Position numbers and translations under genes: made by a program. Of a stretch of 64,000 bases of DNA, positions 24,057 through 33,748 are shown piece after piece. The DNA is taken from the NCBI GenBank assembly GCA_002412885.1, contig DHVX01000062.1:400282-464281 (forward strand), read 5' to 3'. The notes beneath the pieces were generated by a model. It was not told the origin of the DNA. It did no database searches and saw only the letters and a list, made by a program, of their open reading frames with translations. The DNA is from Bacteroidales bacterium UBA5197. Lineage in GTDB: Bacteria > Bacteroidota > Bacteroidia > Bacteroidales > Lentimicrobiaceae. Within the stretch, counting starts at the first letter, position 1. The number at the start of each line of letters is the position of its first letter.

Positions 24057-25068
24057 TTGGTTCGGTTTTTTTTATGAAGCTCAAACGATGAATAAAAAAG
24101 ATTCCCAACAGAGCAGGTATTGCAAGATTAATCGTCCAGATAAGTGTTGAAGCCGATAAAATTTCAGTGGATGAAACTATGCTTCCACCAAAAAAAAGGC
24201 CGATGAAATAAATTGAAACAGAGCCCCTGATTCCCAGATCTGCAAGTGCGATGGTTGGAATGGCGGCCATTACAAAATAAGTCATTGAAATTAAGATCAA
24301 TGCCTGAAAATACGGAATATGTAGTCCAAATGCCCTCAAAAGAAGATAGAACTGTCCTGAAAAGATCAGGTATCTCAACATACTCATTAGCAATACATTG
24401 ATGAGGGTTCGCCTTCGGATACGTTCAATAACAATAATGTAAAGGTTAATCCGTCTCCACTTTGGCTTTACCATTTTGTAAAGTTTTCTGGTAATTATCG
24501 GAGCCCTGAGGAACATCATAATCATCAGAGTGCCAAGAAACAATGAAATTATGATTAGTCCGAGATACAAATAGATCAGCCAGGTTTCCGACAATTCTGT
24601 GTATTTAGGTAAGAAAAACAGAAGTGCAATAAGTCCTGCAACCAGAGTAACCAACAGCTGACTGATACTTCCGGCAATTGTAAGCAATGAACTTTTAACC
24701 CGGTTTGCTCTTTTAAGGGTGAAGATACGACCCAGGAAATCGCCTATCCGGTTTGGTGTAAAAAGGCTGAAAGTAATACCGGTAAAAACTGATTTCAGAG
24801 CGTCGGACAGTGAAACATATTCGATATAGCTGATAAGCATCTTCCATTTAGCAGCTTCAATTACCCAGTTTAAGGGCATAAGCAGAAAAGCAATGCCCAG
24901 TAACAGCAAAAAATCTGTTGAGCGGAGATTATCACCGAATTGCTGTTTGAAAAGCGCATAGTCGCCGCTGGCGAATACCTGCCGGTAAATAAACCAGCAT
25001 GCCATCGCAACAATTATTATCCGCGACAGCGTATTGAGGGTTTTCCTTAACTTTGCGTTGATTTTCAT
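24046..25068 (-). CDS. Lysylphosphatidylglycerol synthase TM-like (UPF0104) membrane protein
   Basis: 340 aa, eight or so membrane helices, of the flippase-like/LPG_synthase_TM (PF03706) family: TGITFSLFTPNRIGDFLGRI, GSISQLLVTLVAG and IPTIALADLGIRGSVSIYF. In many bacteria such proteins pair with glycosyltransferases and are thought to help move lipid-linked substrates, but activity is rarely shown. The start is the ATG at 25068. A longer reading to 25128 would overlap ruvC and lacks support. It forms a coupled pair with the GT2 gene downstream. Confidence 0.85.
   Translation of the reverse strand: MKINAKLRKTLNTLSRIIIVAMACWFIYRQVFASGDYALFKQQFGDNLRSTDFLLLLGIAFLLMPLNWVIEAAKWKMLISYIEYVSLSDALKSVFTGITFSLFTPNRIGDFLGRIFTLKRANRVKSSLLTIAGSISQLLVTLVAGLIALLFFLPKYTELSETWLIYLYLGLIIISLFLGTLMIMMFLRAPIITRKLYKMVKPKWRRINLYIIVIERIRRRTLINVLLMSMLRYLIFSGQFYLLLRAFGLHIPYFQALILISMTYFVMAAIPTIALADLGIRGSVSIYFIGLFFGGSIVSSTEILSASTLIWTINLAIPALLGIFFIHRLSFIKKTEPNDL
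25048..25055 (+). promoter_or_regulatory. -7 promoter element TAACTTTG
   Basis: Exact TAnnTTTG match 32 nt before ruvC, lying inside the 5' end of the divergent flippase-like gene. Confidence 0.5.
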
Positions 25069-25087
25069 ATAGCCTTTAAGCGGACAA

Positions 25088-25645
25088 ATGGCAGAAGAAC
25101 GGATAATTCTTGGAATTGACCCCGGCACCCAGGTAATGGGTTACGGGCTTATCGCCGATAAAGGTAAGAAAATCGAACTGATCGCCCTCGATGTGTTTAA
25201 ATTCACAGCCAAAGATTCGCAGCCATTGCGCCTGAAAAAGATTTTTGAATCGGTTCTTGAGCTTATAGATACTTATCATCCCGATGAACTTGCCATAGAA
25301 GCTCCGTTTTATGGCAAGAATGTGCAATCGATGCTTAAGCTGGGTCGTGCACAGGGTGTGGCTATGGCTGCAGGTTTATATCGCAATATTCCTATTTTTG
25401 AGTATGCGCCGCGCAAAATAAAGCAATCCATAACCGGAAACGGCAGTTCTTCGAAAGAGCAGGTGGCAGGGATGCTTGGTAATCTGATGAAATTGGATGA
25501 TTCGCCAAAATTGCTTGATGCAACCGATGCCGTGGCAGTGGCGGTGTGTCACTATTTTCAGCGCAAACCAGCTGAAGCCGGTAAAGCTTATACCGGTTGG
25601 AAAAGTTTTTTAGATCAAAACCCGGGAAGGCTGATGAAAAAGTAA
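25088..25645 (+). CDS. ruvC: Holliday junction endonuclease RuvC
   Basis: 185 aa. It cuts Holliday junctions in the RuvABC pathway; ruvB is at 44394. The four acidic catalytic positions are recognisable: ILGIDPGTQVMGYG (Asp7 region), AIEAPFYGKN, and DATDAVAVAVCH near the C-terminus. The conserved YAPRKIKQSITGNGSSSKEQV segment (read in two parts) is also present. Divergent from the flippase-like gene with a 19-nt gap, so the two 5' regions overlap functionally. Complete, normal length. Confidence 0.96.
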   Translation: MAEERIILGIDPGTQVMGYGLIADKGKKIELIALDVFKFTAKDSQPLRLKKIFESVLELIDTYHPDELAIEAPFYGKNVQSMLKLGRAQGVAMAAGLYRNIPIFEYAPRKIKQSITGNGSSSKEQVAGMLGNLMKLDDSPKLLDATDAVAVAVCHYFQRKPAEAGKAYTGWKSFLDQNPGRLMKK

Positions 25646-25676
25646 ATTTTTCAGATGAAGCCTAAGCATTTTTCAA

Positions 25677-25694
25677 CCTGATTGTTTGATCAGG
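25677..25694. terminator. Weak terminator-like hairpin between convergent genes
   Basis: CCTGAT (25677-25682) and ATCAGG (25689-25694) form a six-bp stem, followed by ATTATTTT. Confidence 0.4.
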
Positions 25695-25695
25695 A

Positions 25696-27231
25696 TTATT
25701 TTCTGAGTACAATCCTGAATGTTGTTCCCTTGCCGGGAAGGGATGCTTTCACAAAAATCTTCCCATCATGAATTTCGCGGATGATGCGCTGGGTAAGCGA
25801 CAATCCGAGTCCCCATCCCCTCTGTTTGCTGGTATAGCCGGGATTGAATATGGTTTCAAATTTCTTTTTGGGAATACCTTTGCCGGTATCTGAAATATCA
25901 ATGGTAACTGTTTTGTCTTCTTCAGTTAGTTCAATGGTTATGATACCCTGGCCTGCCATGGCGTCAACAGCATTCTTTACCAGATTTTCAATTACCCAGT
26001 CGAAGAGCTGATAATTCAGGGGAATCAGTATAATTGAGCCTCTGGCTGGCTGAATAACAAAGTTTACCTTGCTTGAGGTTCGGGTTTTAAGATACGAGAC
26101 GGAATTGTAAATTACTTCTACCAGGTTTTCCGTTTTCAGGTTGGCCGCTGAACCTATTTTCGAAAACCTTTCGGCAATCGTATTCAGACGATTTACATCT
26201 TTTTCCAACTCCTCAATGGTTTCGGTGCCAACATCTTTGTTACGTAGAAATTCTACCCAGGCCATCATTGATGAAATGGGTGTGCCGAGCTGATGAGCGG
26301 TTTCCTTGGCCAGCCCTACCCAAACCTGATTTTGTTCAGATCGGCGTGCAATGCTGAAAAGCAGGTAGGACACCAGTAGAAAAATACTGATGATCGCCAG
26401 CTGAATTACCGGGAAATACCTGAGCTGGGTAAGCAAAAATGAATCTTTGTAAAAGATAAAGTGTTTACGGTCAGCGATGGTAATTTCGATGGGAACATTA
26501 TGAGCTGCCATTTCCAAAATGATATTCTTTACAAATGCAGTATCATCAAGCCGGGTTGTATCAATATCGCCCCACGAAACAAGTTTAGTGCGGGTGCTGT
26601 CGGTAATAATCACAGGAACCGAAGCAGAATTATTTACTACTTCATTGAAAAATGACTCCACCAGATCGTCAAGAACTACTTTTAACTCAGAAAACAAACG
26701 GGAGTCTTTGTAATAAAAGTAAATGATGTTGCCTGAATAGTAATCAAGTTTTAGCGGAGGATATACCGAAAACTCTTCTAATAGCTCGGGGGTGAATAGT
26801 TTAACTGTATCCGGATCAAAGTCAACGTTTCGTGCTTCTTTTATTCTGCCCTGCGGATCGGCGAGAATAACAGGAATTGATGTGTTGTTTGAAATTATGC
26901 TCAGGTAAAATAGTATGTTTTCGTTGTCGTCGGCCATTACCATTCTCTCGGTTGCTTCGGCCAGTATTTCAACGCGTTTGCGTTCTTCGGCCCGAATCTG
27001 GTCGAAGAAATCTTCGGTGTAATTTACCAGACTAACCCTTTGCTGAATGGCATTTGCCCAGGTTGTGATTTTATCGCGCTCATCCCGGGCTATGTTTTTT
27101 ACCAATAGGTTGGTGTACCAGAGCGAAACTCCGACTATAAGTAAAGCCATCAGGAACAACCAGCGTTTCCAGGTTTTCTTTTGTTCGTAAATGTTGGTTA
27201 CTTTTGGTTTGATCAGTTTACGCAAGGTCAT
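25696..27231 (-). CDS. Sensor histidine kinase with periplasmic domain
   Basis: 511 aa. Two membrane helices (residues ~22-45 and ~273-298) bracket a ~225-residue periplasmic region with no recognised fold. The HisKA box reads LAKETAHQLGTPISSMMAW, the HQxGTP variant common in Bacteroidota. The ATPase domain shows ENLVKNAVDAM (N-box), DTGKGIPKKKF and RGWGLGLSL (G-boxes). No response regulator gene is adjacent, so it is an orphan kinase here. It converges with ruvC. Confidence 0.92.
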   Translation of the reverse strand: MTLRKLIKPKVTNIYEQKKTWKRWLFLMALLIVGVSLWYTNLLVKNIARDERDKITTWANAIQQRVSLVNYTEDFFDQIRAEERKRVEILAEATERMVMADDNENILFYLSIISNNTSIPVILADPQGRIKEARNVDFDPDTVKLFTPELLEEFSVYPPLKLDYYSGNIIYFYYKDSRLFSELKVVLDDLVESFFNEVVNNSASVPVIITDSTRTKLVSWGDIDTTRLDDTAFVKNIILEMAAHNVPIEITIADRKHFIFYKDSFLLTQLRYFPVIQLAIISIFLLVSYLLFSIARRSEQNQVWVGLAKETAHQLGTPISSMMAWVEFLRNKDVGTETIEELEKDVNRLNTIAERFSKIGSAANLKTENLVEVIYNSVSYLKTRTSSKVNFVIQPARGSIILIPLNYQLFDWVIENLVKNAVDAMAGQGIITIELTEEDKTVTIDISDTGKGIPKKKFETIFNPGYTSKQRGWGLGLSLTQRIIREIHDGKIFVKASLPGKGTTFRIVLRK

Positions 27232-27356
27232 AAATGCAAGGCTTTATTTTACAAATATCGACATTTTAGTCTATAAACGATATTCAGATTCAATTCATTA
27301 TTCAAACCTCAACCCTGTCTGACTGGCGAAATTAATGTAACCACTCAATTTGATTT

Positions 27357-27459
27357 GTCCGCCAGGCAGCCTGCCTGACTGCGCCACGCAGGCAGGGCTT
27401 AACCTTAACCTTAACCTCAACCTTAATCTCAGCCTCAACCTTAACCTCAATCCTCATCC
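27357..27459. repeat. CTGCCTG palindrome and TTAACC hexamer array
   Basis: GCCTGCCTGACTGCGCCACG is followed by CAGGCAGG, forming a hairpin (CTGCCTG...CAGGCAG). Then come about ten imperfect hexamers (TTAACC, TCAACC, TTAATC, TCAGCC) to 27459. The array contains the stop codon of the minus-strand AsmA gene at 27447-27449. Confidence 0.7.
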
Positions 27460-29960
27460 CATTCAACTTCAAACTTCGGGGCTGTTTTACTTTTGTTGAC
27501 TACCGGCTCTGTTTTGTTCTTTCTGAATTCTTCTCTCAACACTTGCCGTAATTCTTGTTTCTGGTTTTTAAAGTCATCGGCTATTTTTTTTGCAACGGCC
27601 TGGCTATCGTATCGGAACTCAGGATTGTCAACAGTACCTGTCATGTGCAGAAAAAGTCTGGTTTTACCTGAATTGTCCGTTTCAAAGGCATTTGCCGGTG
27701 GAATGTTTCGGCGGTTTTTCTTCCTCCCTATATCTGAGAGCAGGACATTGAAATGGTAATCAATTTCATTTCCAAAAGTATGAGAACCATATCCTTTAAG
27801 TCCCATGACCGATGAGTTAATGTCCATTGCCGGGATGATAAATGTTTTTCGGGCAATCTCAATCCGGTTGCTCAGGGTTGAGAATTTTACATTTTTAAGT
27901 TCATCGGCATCCAGAAACCGTGAGAGCTCCTGTAGTGGTTCGAATTTCAGCAACTCACCATCGCGTATTTCCACATCTGCAACAGCACTAACGCTGCCTG
28001 CATCAGTTTCAAAGCGGTTGTTAAGTGTTGATCCGTATTGAACTACTGCATCGCCTCGTCCCCGGATATGTTTGCTTTGCAGGCTGGATTGTCCGAAATC
28101 ATTGAACTCGTAAAACATACGGCTGATGTCCACATTGCTGAAAGTGGCATTGCATACAACCTGGGCATGACTTCCATAACGACCATTCAGCAATCCGTTG
28201 GCTGTAATGCTACCATCCAGCGCTTTAAATGACAATTCATTAGCCCTCAGCACATTGTCACTCAGGCTGAGCTTGCCTTTTATCGATTGAGCTGTGAACT
28301 TCTGGTATGAAAAATTATCGCAATTGATTTCTGCATTAAAACCAAGTCTTTGAGGAAAAATACCGGCTTCTTTGCCGGGGGTGGTTTTCTCTACAGATGC
28401 GGTCAGGGTCAGATCTTCAAGTTTAATATTTCGTGATGAAACATTTGCTTCAAAATGCATCGATTGATCTGCATTTAATAAATATCCGAGCAGATTCTGT
28501 ATTCTTCCGTTCATTTTAAAATCACTTTTACCGGTTTCGAAACTGAGCTGATCAACCATAACCGAGCCGTTGTTTAATTCGAGCTGTGCATTGATGCGTT
28601 TGATTTCGCGGTTCTCCTGCTTCAGGGTAATGCTGGCATTGGATAGCGAAATCAGCCCTGAAGCTTTTTCAGCGGCATTTAAGTGATTTGAATAATTGCC
28701 ATGATATTTTACATCTGCAAGTAATTCTCCCCCGATTTTAGCGATATTACTTTTATTGAGATAACCACTTATATCGTTAAGGTCGAGTTTGGTACTGAGA
28801 TTTAGTGTCAATAATGGGTTTTTAAAGGCCTGAAGTACAAGACTTCCTTTAAAATTACCTTGCCCGATATTTCCTGAGAATTGCTCCAGGGTAAGATTCT
28901 CTGGTTTATTACCACCGGGATATGTAATTGTGCCCTTAATGTCAATATTGCTGAGTTTGGTTTTGCCCGGGAGATGTGTGATAATGCCACGGTCAACATT
29001 GAAGACTGCAGTGATTTCGGGGTAAATATTTTTCCCGAACGGGCCGTTAAGGTTTGCCTCAAAAGTAATACGCCCCGAAGGTTTAAAGTCACTGAATTTG
29101 CCGGAAATAGATTCAGGAAGCAACTCAGCAATGCTTTCTATGTCAGCTTTTTGGGAAGAAATGCTAAGATTCAGTGCTGTATTGTCCTTCCCGAAATCAA
29201 TATTCCCTGAAGCCAGAAAAGTATTGCCTGAGAGACTAATGTTGCAGGTTTCAAGATCGACGGAACTGGTTTTTTCATTTACACTGAGTCGTGCAAAAAC
29301 TCCGGCATTAATCAGCTCAGGATACCCGGAATTGTTGATTATCAGTCTTTGTGCAGAAAAGCCTCCATTTATATTCAAGTTGTAAATTCCATCAGTTATT
29401 TTACCTCTCAGAACCATTTCGGGAAAAAGAATTGCAATGTCGGTATTTGAGGCGATGTCGCGGTAAAACACTTCGGTATTTTTTATCTGGATACGCTGCA
29501 CATCAAAGTTCACTCCATCGCTGCTGCTGTCAGTGCTTTTCTTCCATACATTGAAGTTATTCAGGCCTTTGTCGTTTTTCCAAAGCGTTACGGAAGCTCC
29601 GTCAACGGCAAGGCTTCTGATCTTGTAATTATTGGTAAGCAGGCTGAAAATTCCGAAACGGAGCGAGACACTCCGCGCATGCAGAAGTCCGGGCGCTTCC
29701 GCAAGTTCAGTTGATGCTTTCATTTCAACATTCCTGAAAACTACCGATGCATCCGGAAAACTCCTCAGGATGGTAAACTCAACCTGACCAATTTCAACAG
29801 GGACAAGAAGGTGACGGTTGATTTCATCAACGATCATTTGTTTTGCCTTATCGCCATAAGCGAAACCAGCAATAAGCAATGCTGTTGCTGTCGTTGCTAT
29901 AATCAGCGCGATGGCAATTGCAATTTTAATAACACGTTTTTTTTGATCAGATCCCGGCAA
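27447..29960 (-). CDS. AsmA-family outer-membrane biogenesis protein
   Basis: 837 aa. One N-terminal membrane helix (residues ~10-32) is followed by a long, beta-rich, repetitive periplasmic region typical of AsmA/TamB/YhdP-like proteins. These bridge the inner and outer membrane and are thought to move phospholipids. The helix is followed by the usual IVDEINRHLLVPVEIGQVEF and FPDASVVFRNVEM segments. A DUF3971/AsmA_2-like part lies near the end (VSAVADVEIRDGELLKFEPL). No ATG fits the N-terminus; TTG 29960 (or a nearby ATT) is the only start giving the membrane anchor. The stop lies inside a microsatellite array, so 3' end variants are conceivable. Confidence 0.85.
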   Translation of the reverse strand: MPGSDQKKRVIKIAIAIALIIATTATALLIAGFAYGDKAKQMIVDEINRHLLVPVEIGQVEFTILRSFPDASVVFRNVEMKASTELAEAPGLLHARSVSLRFGIFSLLTNNYKIRSLAVDGASVTLWKNDKGLNNFNVWKKSTDSSSDGVNFDVQRIQIKNTEVFYRDIASNTDIAILFPEMVLRGKITDGIYNLNINGGFSAQRLIINNSGYPELINAGVFARLSVNEKTSSVDLETCNISLSGNTFLASGNIDFGKDNTALNLSISSQKADIESIAELLPESISGKFSDFKPSGRITFEANLNGPFGKNIYPEITAVFNVDRGIITHLPGKTKLSNIDIKGTITYPGGNKPENLTLEQFSGNIGQGNFKGSLVLQAFKNPLLTLNLSTKLDLNDISGYLNKSNIAKIGGELLADVKYHGNYSNHLNAAEKASGLISLSNASITLKQENREIKRINAQLELNNGSVMVDQLSFETGKSDFKMNGRIQNLLGYLLNADQSMHFEANVSSRNIKLEDLTLTASVEKTTPGKEAGIFPQRLGFNAEINCDNFSYQKFTAQSIKGKLSLSDNVLRANELSFKALDGSITANGLLNGRYGSHAQVVCNATFSNVDISRMFYEFNDFGQSSLQSKHIRGRGDAVVQYGSTLNNRFETDAGSVSAVADVEIRDGELLKFEPLQELSRFLDADELKNVKFSTLSNRIEIARKTFIIPAMDINSSVMGLKGYGSHTFGNEIDYHFNVLLSDIGRKKNRRNIPPANAFETDNSGKTRLFLHMTGTVDNPEFRYDSQAVAKKIADDFKNQKQELRQVLREEFRKNKTEPVVNKSKTAPKFEVEWDED

Positions 29961-30096
29961 TTTCAGTTTCTTAATGGTTTAAGTGATAAACTAACGGGGT
30001 AATTATAAGTTCATTGCATGGAAAAAAATGAAAACTGCAAATTGAACTTGAATTTGATTTGCTCAGTGAAGACCTGGGGCAGGTTTTGCCAGCAGA

Positions 30097-32013
30097 TTAT
30101 ATCGGTTTTTTCTTAGAAACCAGCATCTCTTTTGCGGTTTTTACAATGCCATTTGCATCAAAGCCACATTCAGCAAATAACTCATCGGGTTTGCCATGGG
30201 AAATGTACCGATCGGGAATGCCAAGCCGGGTAACTTTTGCATGATAATCGTGGTCAGCCATAAATTCAAGAATTGCTGATCCGAATCCTCCGTTGACGGT
30301 TCCATCTTCGACGGTGATGATATGGCTATATCTGCCGAAGACTTCATGCAGCAATTTCTGGTCGAGGGGTTTCAGGAACCGCATATCATAATGCGCTGCC
30401 CTGATCCCTTCATTCTCAAGTTCGTTGCAGGCATCGCTGGCAAAATTTCCGGCATGACCGAGGCTGAGAATGGCTATATTTTCACCATCGCGGAGTTTTC
30501 GTCCGGTGCCAATGGTAATTTCAGTAAAAGGTTTTTTCCAGTCGGTGGATATTCCCCTGCCGCGCGGATAGCGGATTACAAAGGGGCCTTTACCATCAAG
30601 TTGAGCTGTAAACATAAGATTTCTCAATTCTACTTCGTTCATGGGTGCCGAAATGGTAAGTCCCGGAATAGCCCTGAAGTAAGCCAGATCATAGGCTCCG
30701 TGGTGAGTAGGCCCATCTTCGCCGACCAAACCACCGCGATCGAGGCAGAATACGACGTTTAGCCCCTGAAGTGCTACATCATGTATTACCTGATCGTAAG
30801 CCCGCTGCATAAACGAGGAGTATATGTTGCAGAACGGAATCAATCCGCGGGCTGCCATTCCGGCCGAGAAAGTAACTGCATGTTGCTCAGCGATACCCAC
30901 ATCAAATGCGCGGTCGGGCATTACACTCATCATCATATTTAACGAACAGCCTGAGGGCATGGCTGGTGTGACACCAACAATCTTCAGGTTTTTTTCTGCC
31001 AGTTCTATAATGGTTTTGCCAAAAACATGCTGATATTTAGGAGGAAGACTTTTGCAGGGTTTTTCAATGATTTCGCCGGTGGTTTTATCAAACATTCCCG
31101 GGGAGTGGTATAAGATCTGATCCTGTTCGGCTTTTTCAAAACCTTTGCCTTTAACGGTGATAACATGCAGCAATTTGGGCCCGGGAATATTTCTGATATC
31201 CTGCATCAGTTTGCTGAGCCTCACCACATCGTGTCCGTCAACGGGGCCAAAATATCTGAAATTGAATGCTTCAAAAAGGTTGCTCTTTTTCAGGATGGTT
31301 GATTTAACTGCATTGCCGATCTGCTTAACCACAGCTCTGGAATTCTTTCCGTAGCGGGAATTGCCTCCCATAAGCTTCCACACCTTGTCCTTGAGTTTAT
31401 TGTATGCCCTTGAAGTAACAATATCGAGCAGGTATTCGCGCAAAGCCCCAACGTTTTTGTCGATGGCAATGCCGTTATCGTTCAGGATAACCAGCAGGTT
31501 TGCATTAGAGACACCTGCATTGTTAAGCGCTTCCATAGCCATGCCGCCGGTCATGGCGCCATCGCCGATTACAGCAATGTGATGTTCGTTTTTGCCGTTC
31601 AGCATTTTTGCGGCAACTGCCATGCCCAGGGCAGCAGAAATGGAAGTAGAGGAATGCCCGACTCCGAATGCATCGTATTCGCTTTCGCTTATTTTGGGGA
31701 AGCCACTGATTCCGCCGGAAGTGCGGTTTGTATGAAAGCTGTCGCGGCGGCCGGTGATAATTTTGTGGGCATAAGCCTGATGCCCGACATCCCAGATAAG
31801 TTTATCAACCGGAGTATTATAGGCGTAATGTATAGCCACCGCCAGTTCAACAGCACCGAGGCTTGCACCGAGGTGGCCTGGATTTGCAGAAATGACTTCA
31901 ATAATAAACTGCCTGATTTCGCTGCACAATTGAGGCAGATCATCTTCCTTAAGCAGTCGGAGATCGGCCGGGTAGTTGATGGTTTGAAGAAGTTTGCCTT
32001 GTTGTGGTGACAT
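30097..32013 (-). CDS. dxs: 1-Deoxy-D-xylulose-5-phosphate synthase
   Basis: 638 aa, full length. A thiamine-diphosphate enzyme condensing pyruvate and glyceraldehyde 3-phosphate, the first MEP-pathway step (ispD at 21325 works in the same route). Landmarks: HLGASLGAVELAVAIHYAY, VGHQAYAHKIITGR, the ThDP motif GDGAMTGGMAMEALNNAG ending in NDN, VDGHDVVRL, IAEQHAVTFSAGMA, DRGGLVGEDGPTHHG and GRYSHIITVEDG. Cytoplasmic. Single gene between spacers; no change in key residues seen. Confidence 0.97.
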   Translation of the reverse strand: MSPQQGKLLQTINYPADLRLLKEDDLPQLCSEIRQFIIEVISANPGHLGASLGAVELAVAIHYAYNTPVDKLIWDVGHQAYAHKIITGRRDSFHTNRTSGGISGFPKISESEYDAFGVGHSSTSISAALGMAVAAKMLNGKNEHHIAVIGDGAMTGGMAMEALNNAGVSNANLLVILNDNGIAIDKNVGALREYLLDIVTSRAYNKLKDKVWKLMGGNSRYGKNSRAVVKQIGNAVKSTILKKSNLFEAFNFRYFGPVDGHDVVRLSKLMQDIRNIPGPKLLHVITVKGKGFEKAEQDQILYHSPGMFDKTTGEIIEKPCKSLPPKYQHVFGKTIIELAEKNLKIVGVTPAMPSGCSLNMMMSVMPDRAFDVGIAEQHAVTFSAGMAARGLIPFCNIYSSFMQRAYDQVIHDVALQGLNVVFCLDRGGLVGEDGPTHHGAYDLAYFRAIPGLTISAPMNEVELRNLMFTAQLDGKGPFVIRYPRGRGISTDWKKPFTEITIGTGRKLRDGENIAILSLGHAGNFASDACNELENEGIRAAHYDMRFLKPLDQKLLHEVFGRYSHIITVEDGTVNGGFGSAILEFMADHDYHAKVTRLGIPDRYISHGKPDELFAECGFDANGIVKTAKEMLVSKKKPI

Positions 32014-32368
32014 AATTCGTATCTAAAACATTGCATTTCTGCAAATCACAGATTGTGTGAATTTGCAAATAAAAACAGCGGCAAGCCGGATTTATTGTGA
32101 TTGACAAAATTACAAATATTCATCATGCCGAAGGTGACAAATCATATGATGAAGATGACAATCAATAAACATAAACTTAAAATAACGCAATTTACCTTAC
32201 AAAGCTAAAGGCATTCTGATTTCTGAATACAACGAAATCAGATTCGCATGTCAGGGTTTTTGAATCCTTAACTTAACCAGTATCATTTATCAGGCCTTAC
32301 TTATTATTTTTTGCTTAAGGCTATTGAAATATAGTACATTTGCGGGTTGAATTTCAATACGAACTGAA
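32014..32368. other. Divergent spacer between dxs and trkA
   Basis: 355 bases, AT-rich, without a gene. On the minus strand TAATTTTG (32112-32105) and TAGCTTTG (32207-32200) are possible dxs promoters. On the plus strand TACATTTG (32335) serves trkA. Nothing else recognised. Confidence 0.5.
32335..32342 (+). promoter_or_regulatory. -7 promoter element TACATTTG with -33 TTTG
   Basis: Both elements are exact: TTTG at 32310-32313 and TACATTTG 21 nt later. The trkA ATG follows 26 nt downstream. Confidence 0.7.
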
Positions 32369-33709
32369 ATGAACATTATCATAGCCGGTGATGGGGAAGT
32401 GGGATTTCACCTTGCCAAAATGCTTTCCGGTGAAAACCATAACATCACCATAGTAGATCCGCATCAGGAACTGCTGAAGATGATAGAAACCCACACCGAT
32501 CTGATGACCATTACGGGTGATTCTACCTCAATCAGTGTGCTTGAGCAGGCCAATGTGCGCCGTGCCGACCTGTTGATTTCGGTGGTACACGATGAAAAGA
32601 TCAACATTACTACCTGTGTGCTGGGAAAAAAACTTGGCGCAAAACGTACCATTGCCCGCATAAACAACACGGAATACCTGTCAGTGGAGAATCGTGAGAT
32701 TATGCGATCTCTGGGCATTGATGCCATGGTTTGTCCCGAACGTATCGCTGCCAAGGAAATTGTTCGATTACTTGGACAGACTGCTGCAACTGAAATTTTC
32801 GACTTCTCAGAAGGACGTTTATCACTCTTCCTTATCAAGCTTGACGAAAAAGCCCTGGTGCTGAATAAAACCCTGAACCAGATTGCTCAGGAATATCCCA
32901 AACTCAATTTCAGAGCGGTGGCCATACACCGTAATAACAAAACCATTATTCCAAAAGGGAATGATGAATTTAAAGTCAACGATCTGGCATATGTTATTAC
33001 GCGGCCCGATGGTATTGAAGCCCTGCTCAAACTCGGAGGAAAACAAAAACAAGAGATCAGAAATGTAATGATTGTTGGCGGTGGGCGCATCGGACGCAAA
33101 ACTGCCCGGCGACTTGAGCGCGATATGAATGTGAAACTGATTGAAATGGACAAGGAGCGTTGCCTAAGTCTGATTGATCAGCTGGAACACACCCTTATCA
33201 TCAATGCCGATGCACGCGATATTGAGCTACTCGAAGATGAAGGAATCCGTAATATGGATGCATTTATTGCAGTTACCAACGATTCTGAAACCAACATTCT
33301 TACCTGCCTTCTCGCGCAGCGTTTCGGCGTAAAAAGAGCCATTCCGCTTATCGAGAATATTGACTATATCGATATTTCTCAAAGTATTGGTATAGAAACA
33401 ATTATCAACAAAAAGCTGATTACTGCCTCGTATATAGTCCGTTTTACCATGGATGCTGAAGTAACTTCAATCAAATGCCTGAGCGGGATTGATGCAGAGG
33501 TGCTTGAGTTTGTAGTTAAGCCGGGAGCTTATGTAACCAAAAGGCCAATTAGTAAAATTGACATTCCCAAAGGGAGCATCATCGGAGGTATAGTTCGCGG
33601 AATGAACAGCTATATTGCCATTGGTGATTTCCAAATACTTGCAGGTGATAAGGTGGTTATTTTTGTGCTGCCCGAAGCCATAAGTAAGGTTCAGGAATTG
33701 TTTAAATGA
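32369..33709 (+). CDS. trkA: Trk potassium uptake system regulatory protein TrkA
   Basis: 446 aa, peripheral cytoplasmic subunit of the Trk K+ channel. Two RCK units are seen. The first starts IIAGDGEVGFHLAKML, and the second starts VMIVGGGRIGRKTARRLE near residue 231; each is followed by a TrkA-C domain. The duplicated, full-length E. coli-like architecture is intact. trkH follows after 39 nt, so this is the standard trkAH operon. NAD(H)/ATP binding gates the channel in characterised systems. Confidence 0.96.
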   Translation: MNIIIAGDGEVGFHLAKMLSGENHNITIVDPHQELLKMIETHTDLMTITGDSTSISVLEQANVRRADLLISVVHDEKINITTCVLGKKLGAKRTIARINNTEYLSVENREIMRSLGIDAMVCPERIAAKEIVRLLGQTAATEIFDFSEGRLSLFLIKLDEKALVLNKTLNQIAQEYPKLNFRAVAIHRNNKTIIPKGNDEFKVNDLAYVITRPDGIEALLKLGGKQKQEIRNVMIVGGGRIGRKTARRLERDMNVKLIEMDKERCLSLIDQLEHTLIINADARDIELLEDEGIRNMDAFIAVTNDSETNILTCLLAQRFGVKRAIPLIENIDYIDISQSIGIETIINKKLITASYIVRFTMDAEVTSIKCLSGIDAEVLEFVVKPGAYVTKRPISKIDIPKGSIIGGIVRGMNSYIAIGDFQILAGDKVVIFVLPEAISKVQELFK

Positions 33710-33748
33710 GTTTTTGCAGGATTTATAACTTGTTCTATATATCCGTTT

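Noticed and set aside
27399..27459. TTAACC array as a telomere-like or CRISPR repeat
   Set aside because: Units are imperfect hexamers without spacers and lie in an ordinary convergent or 3' spacer. No CRISPR array or cas gene was seen anywhere.
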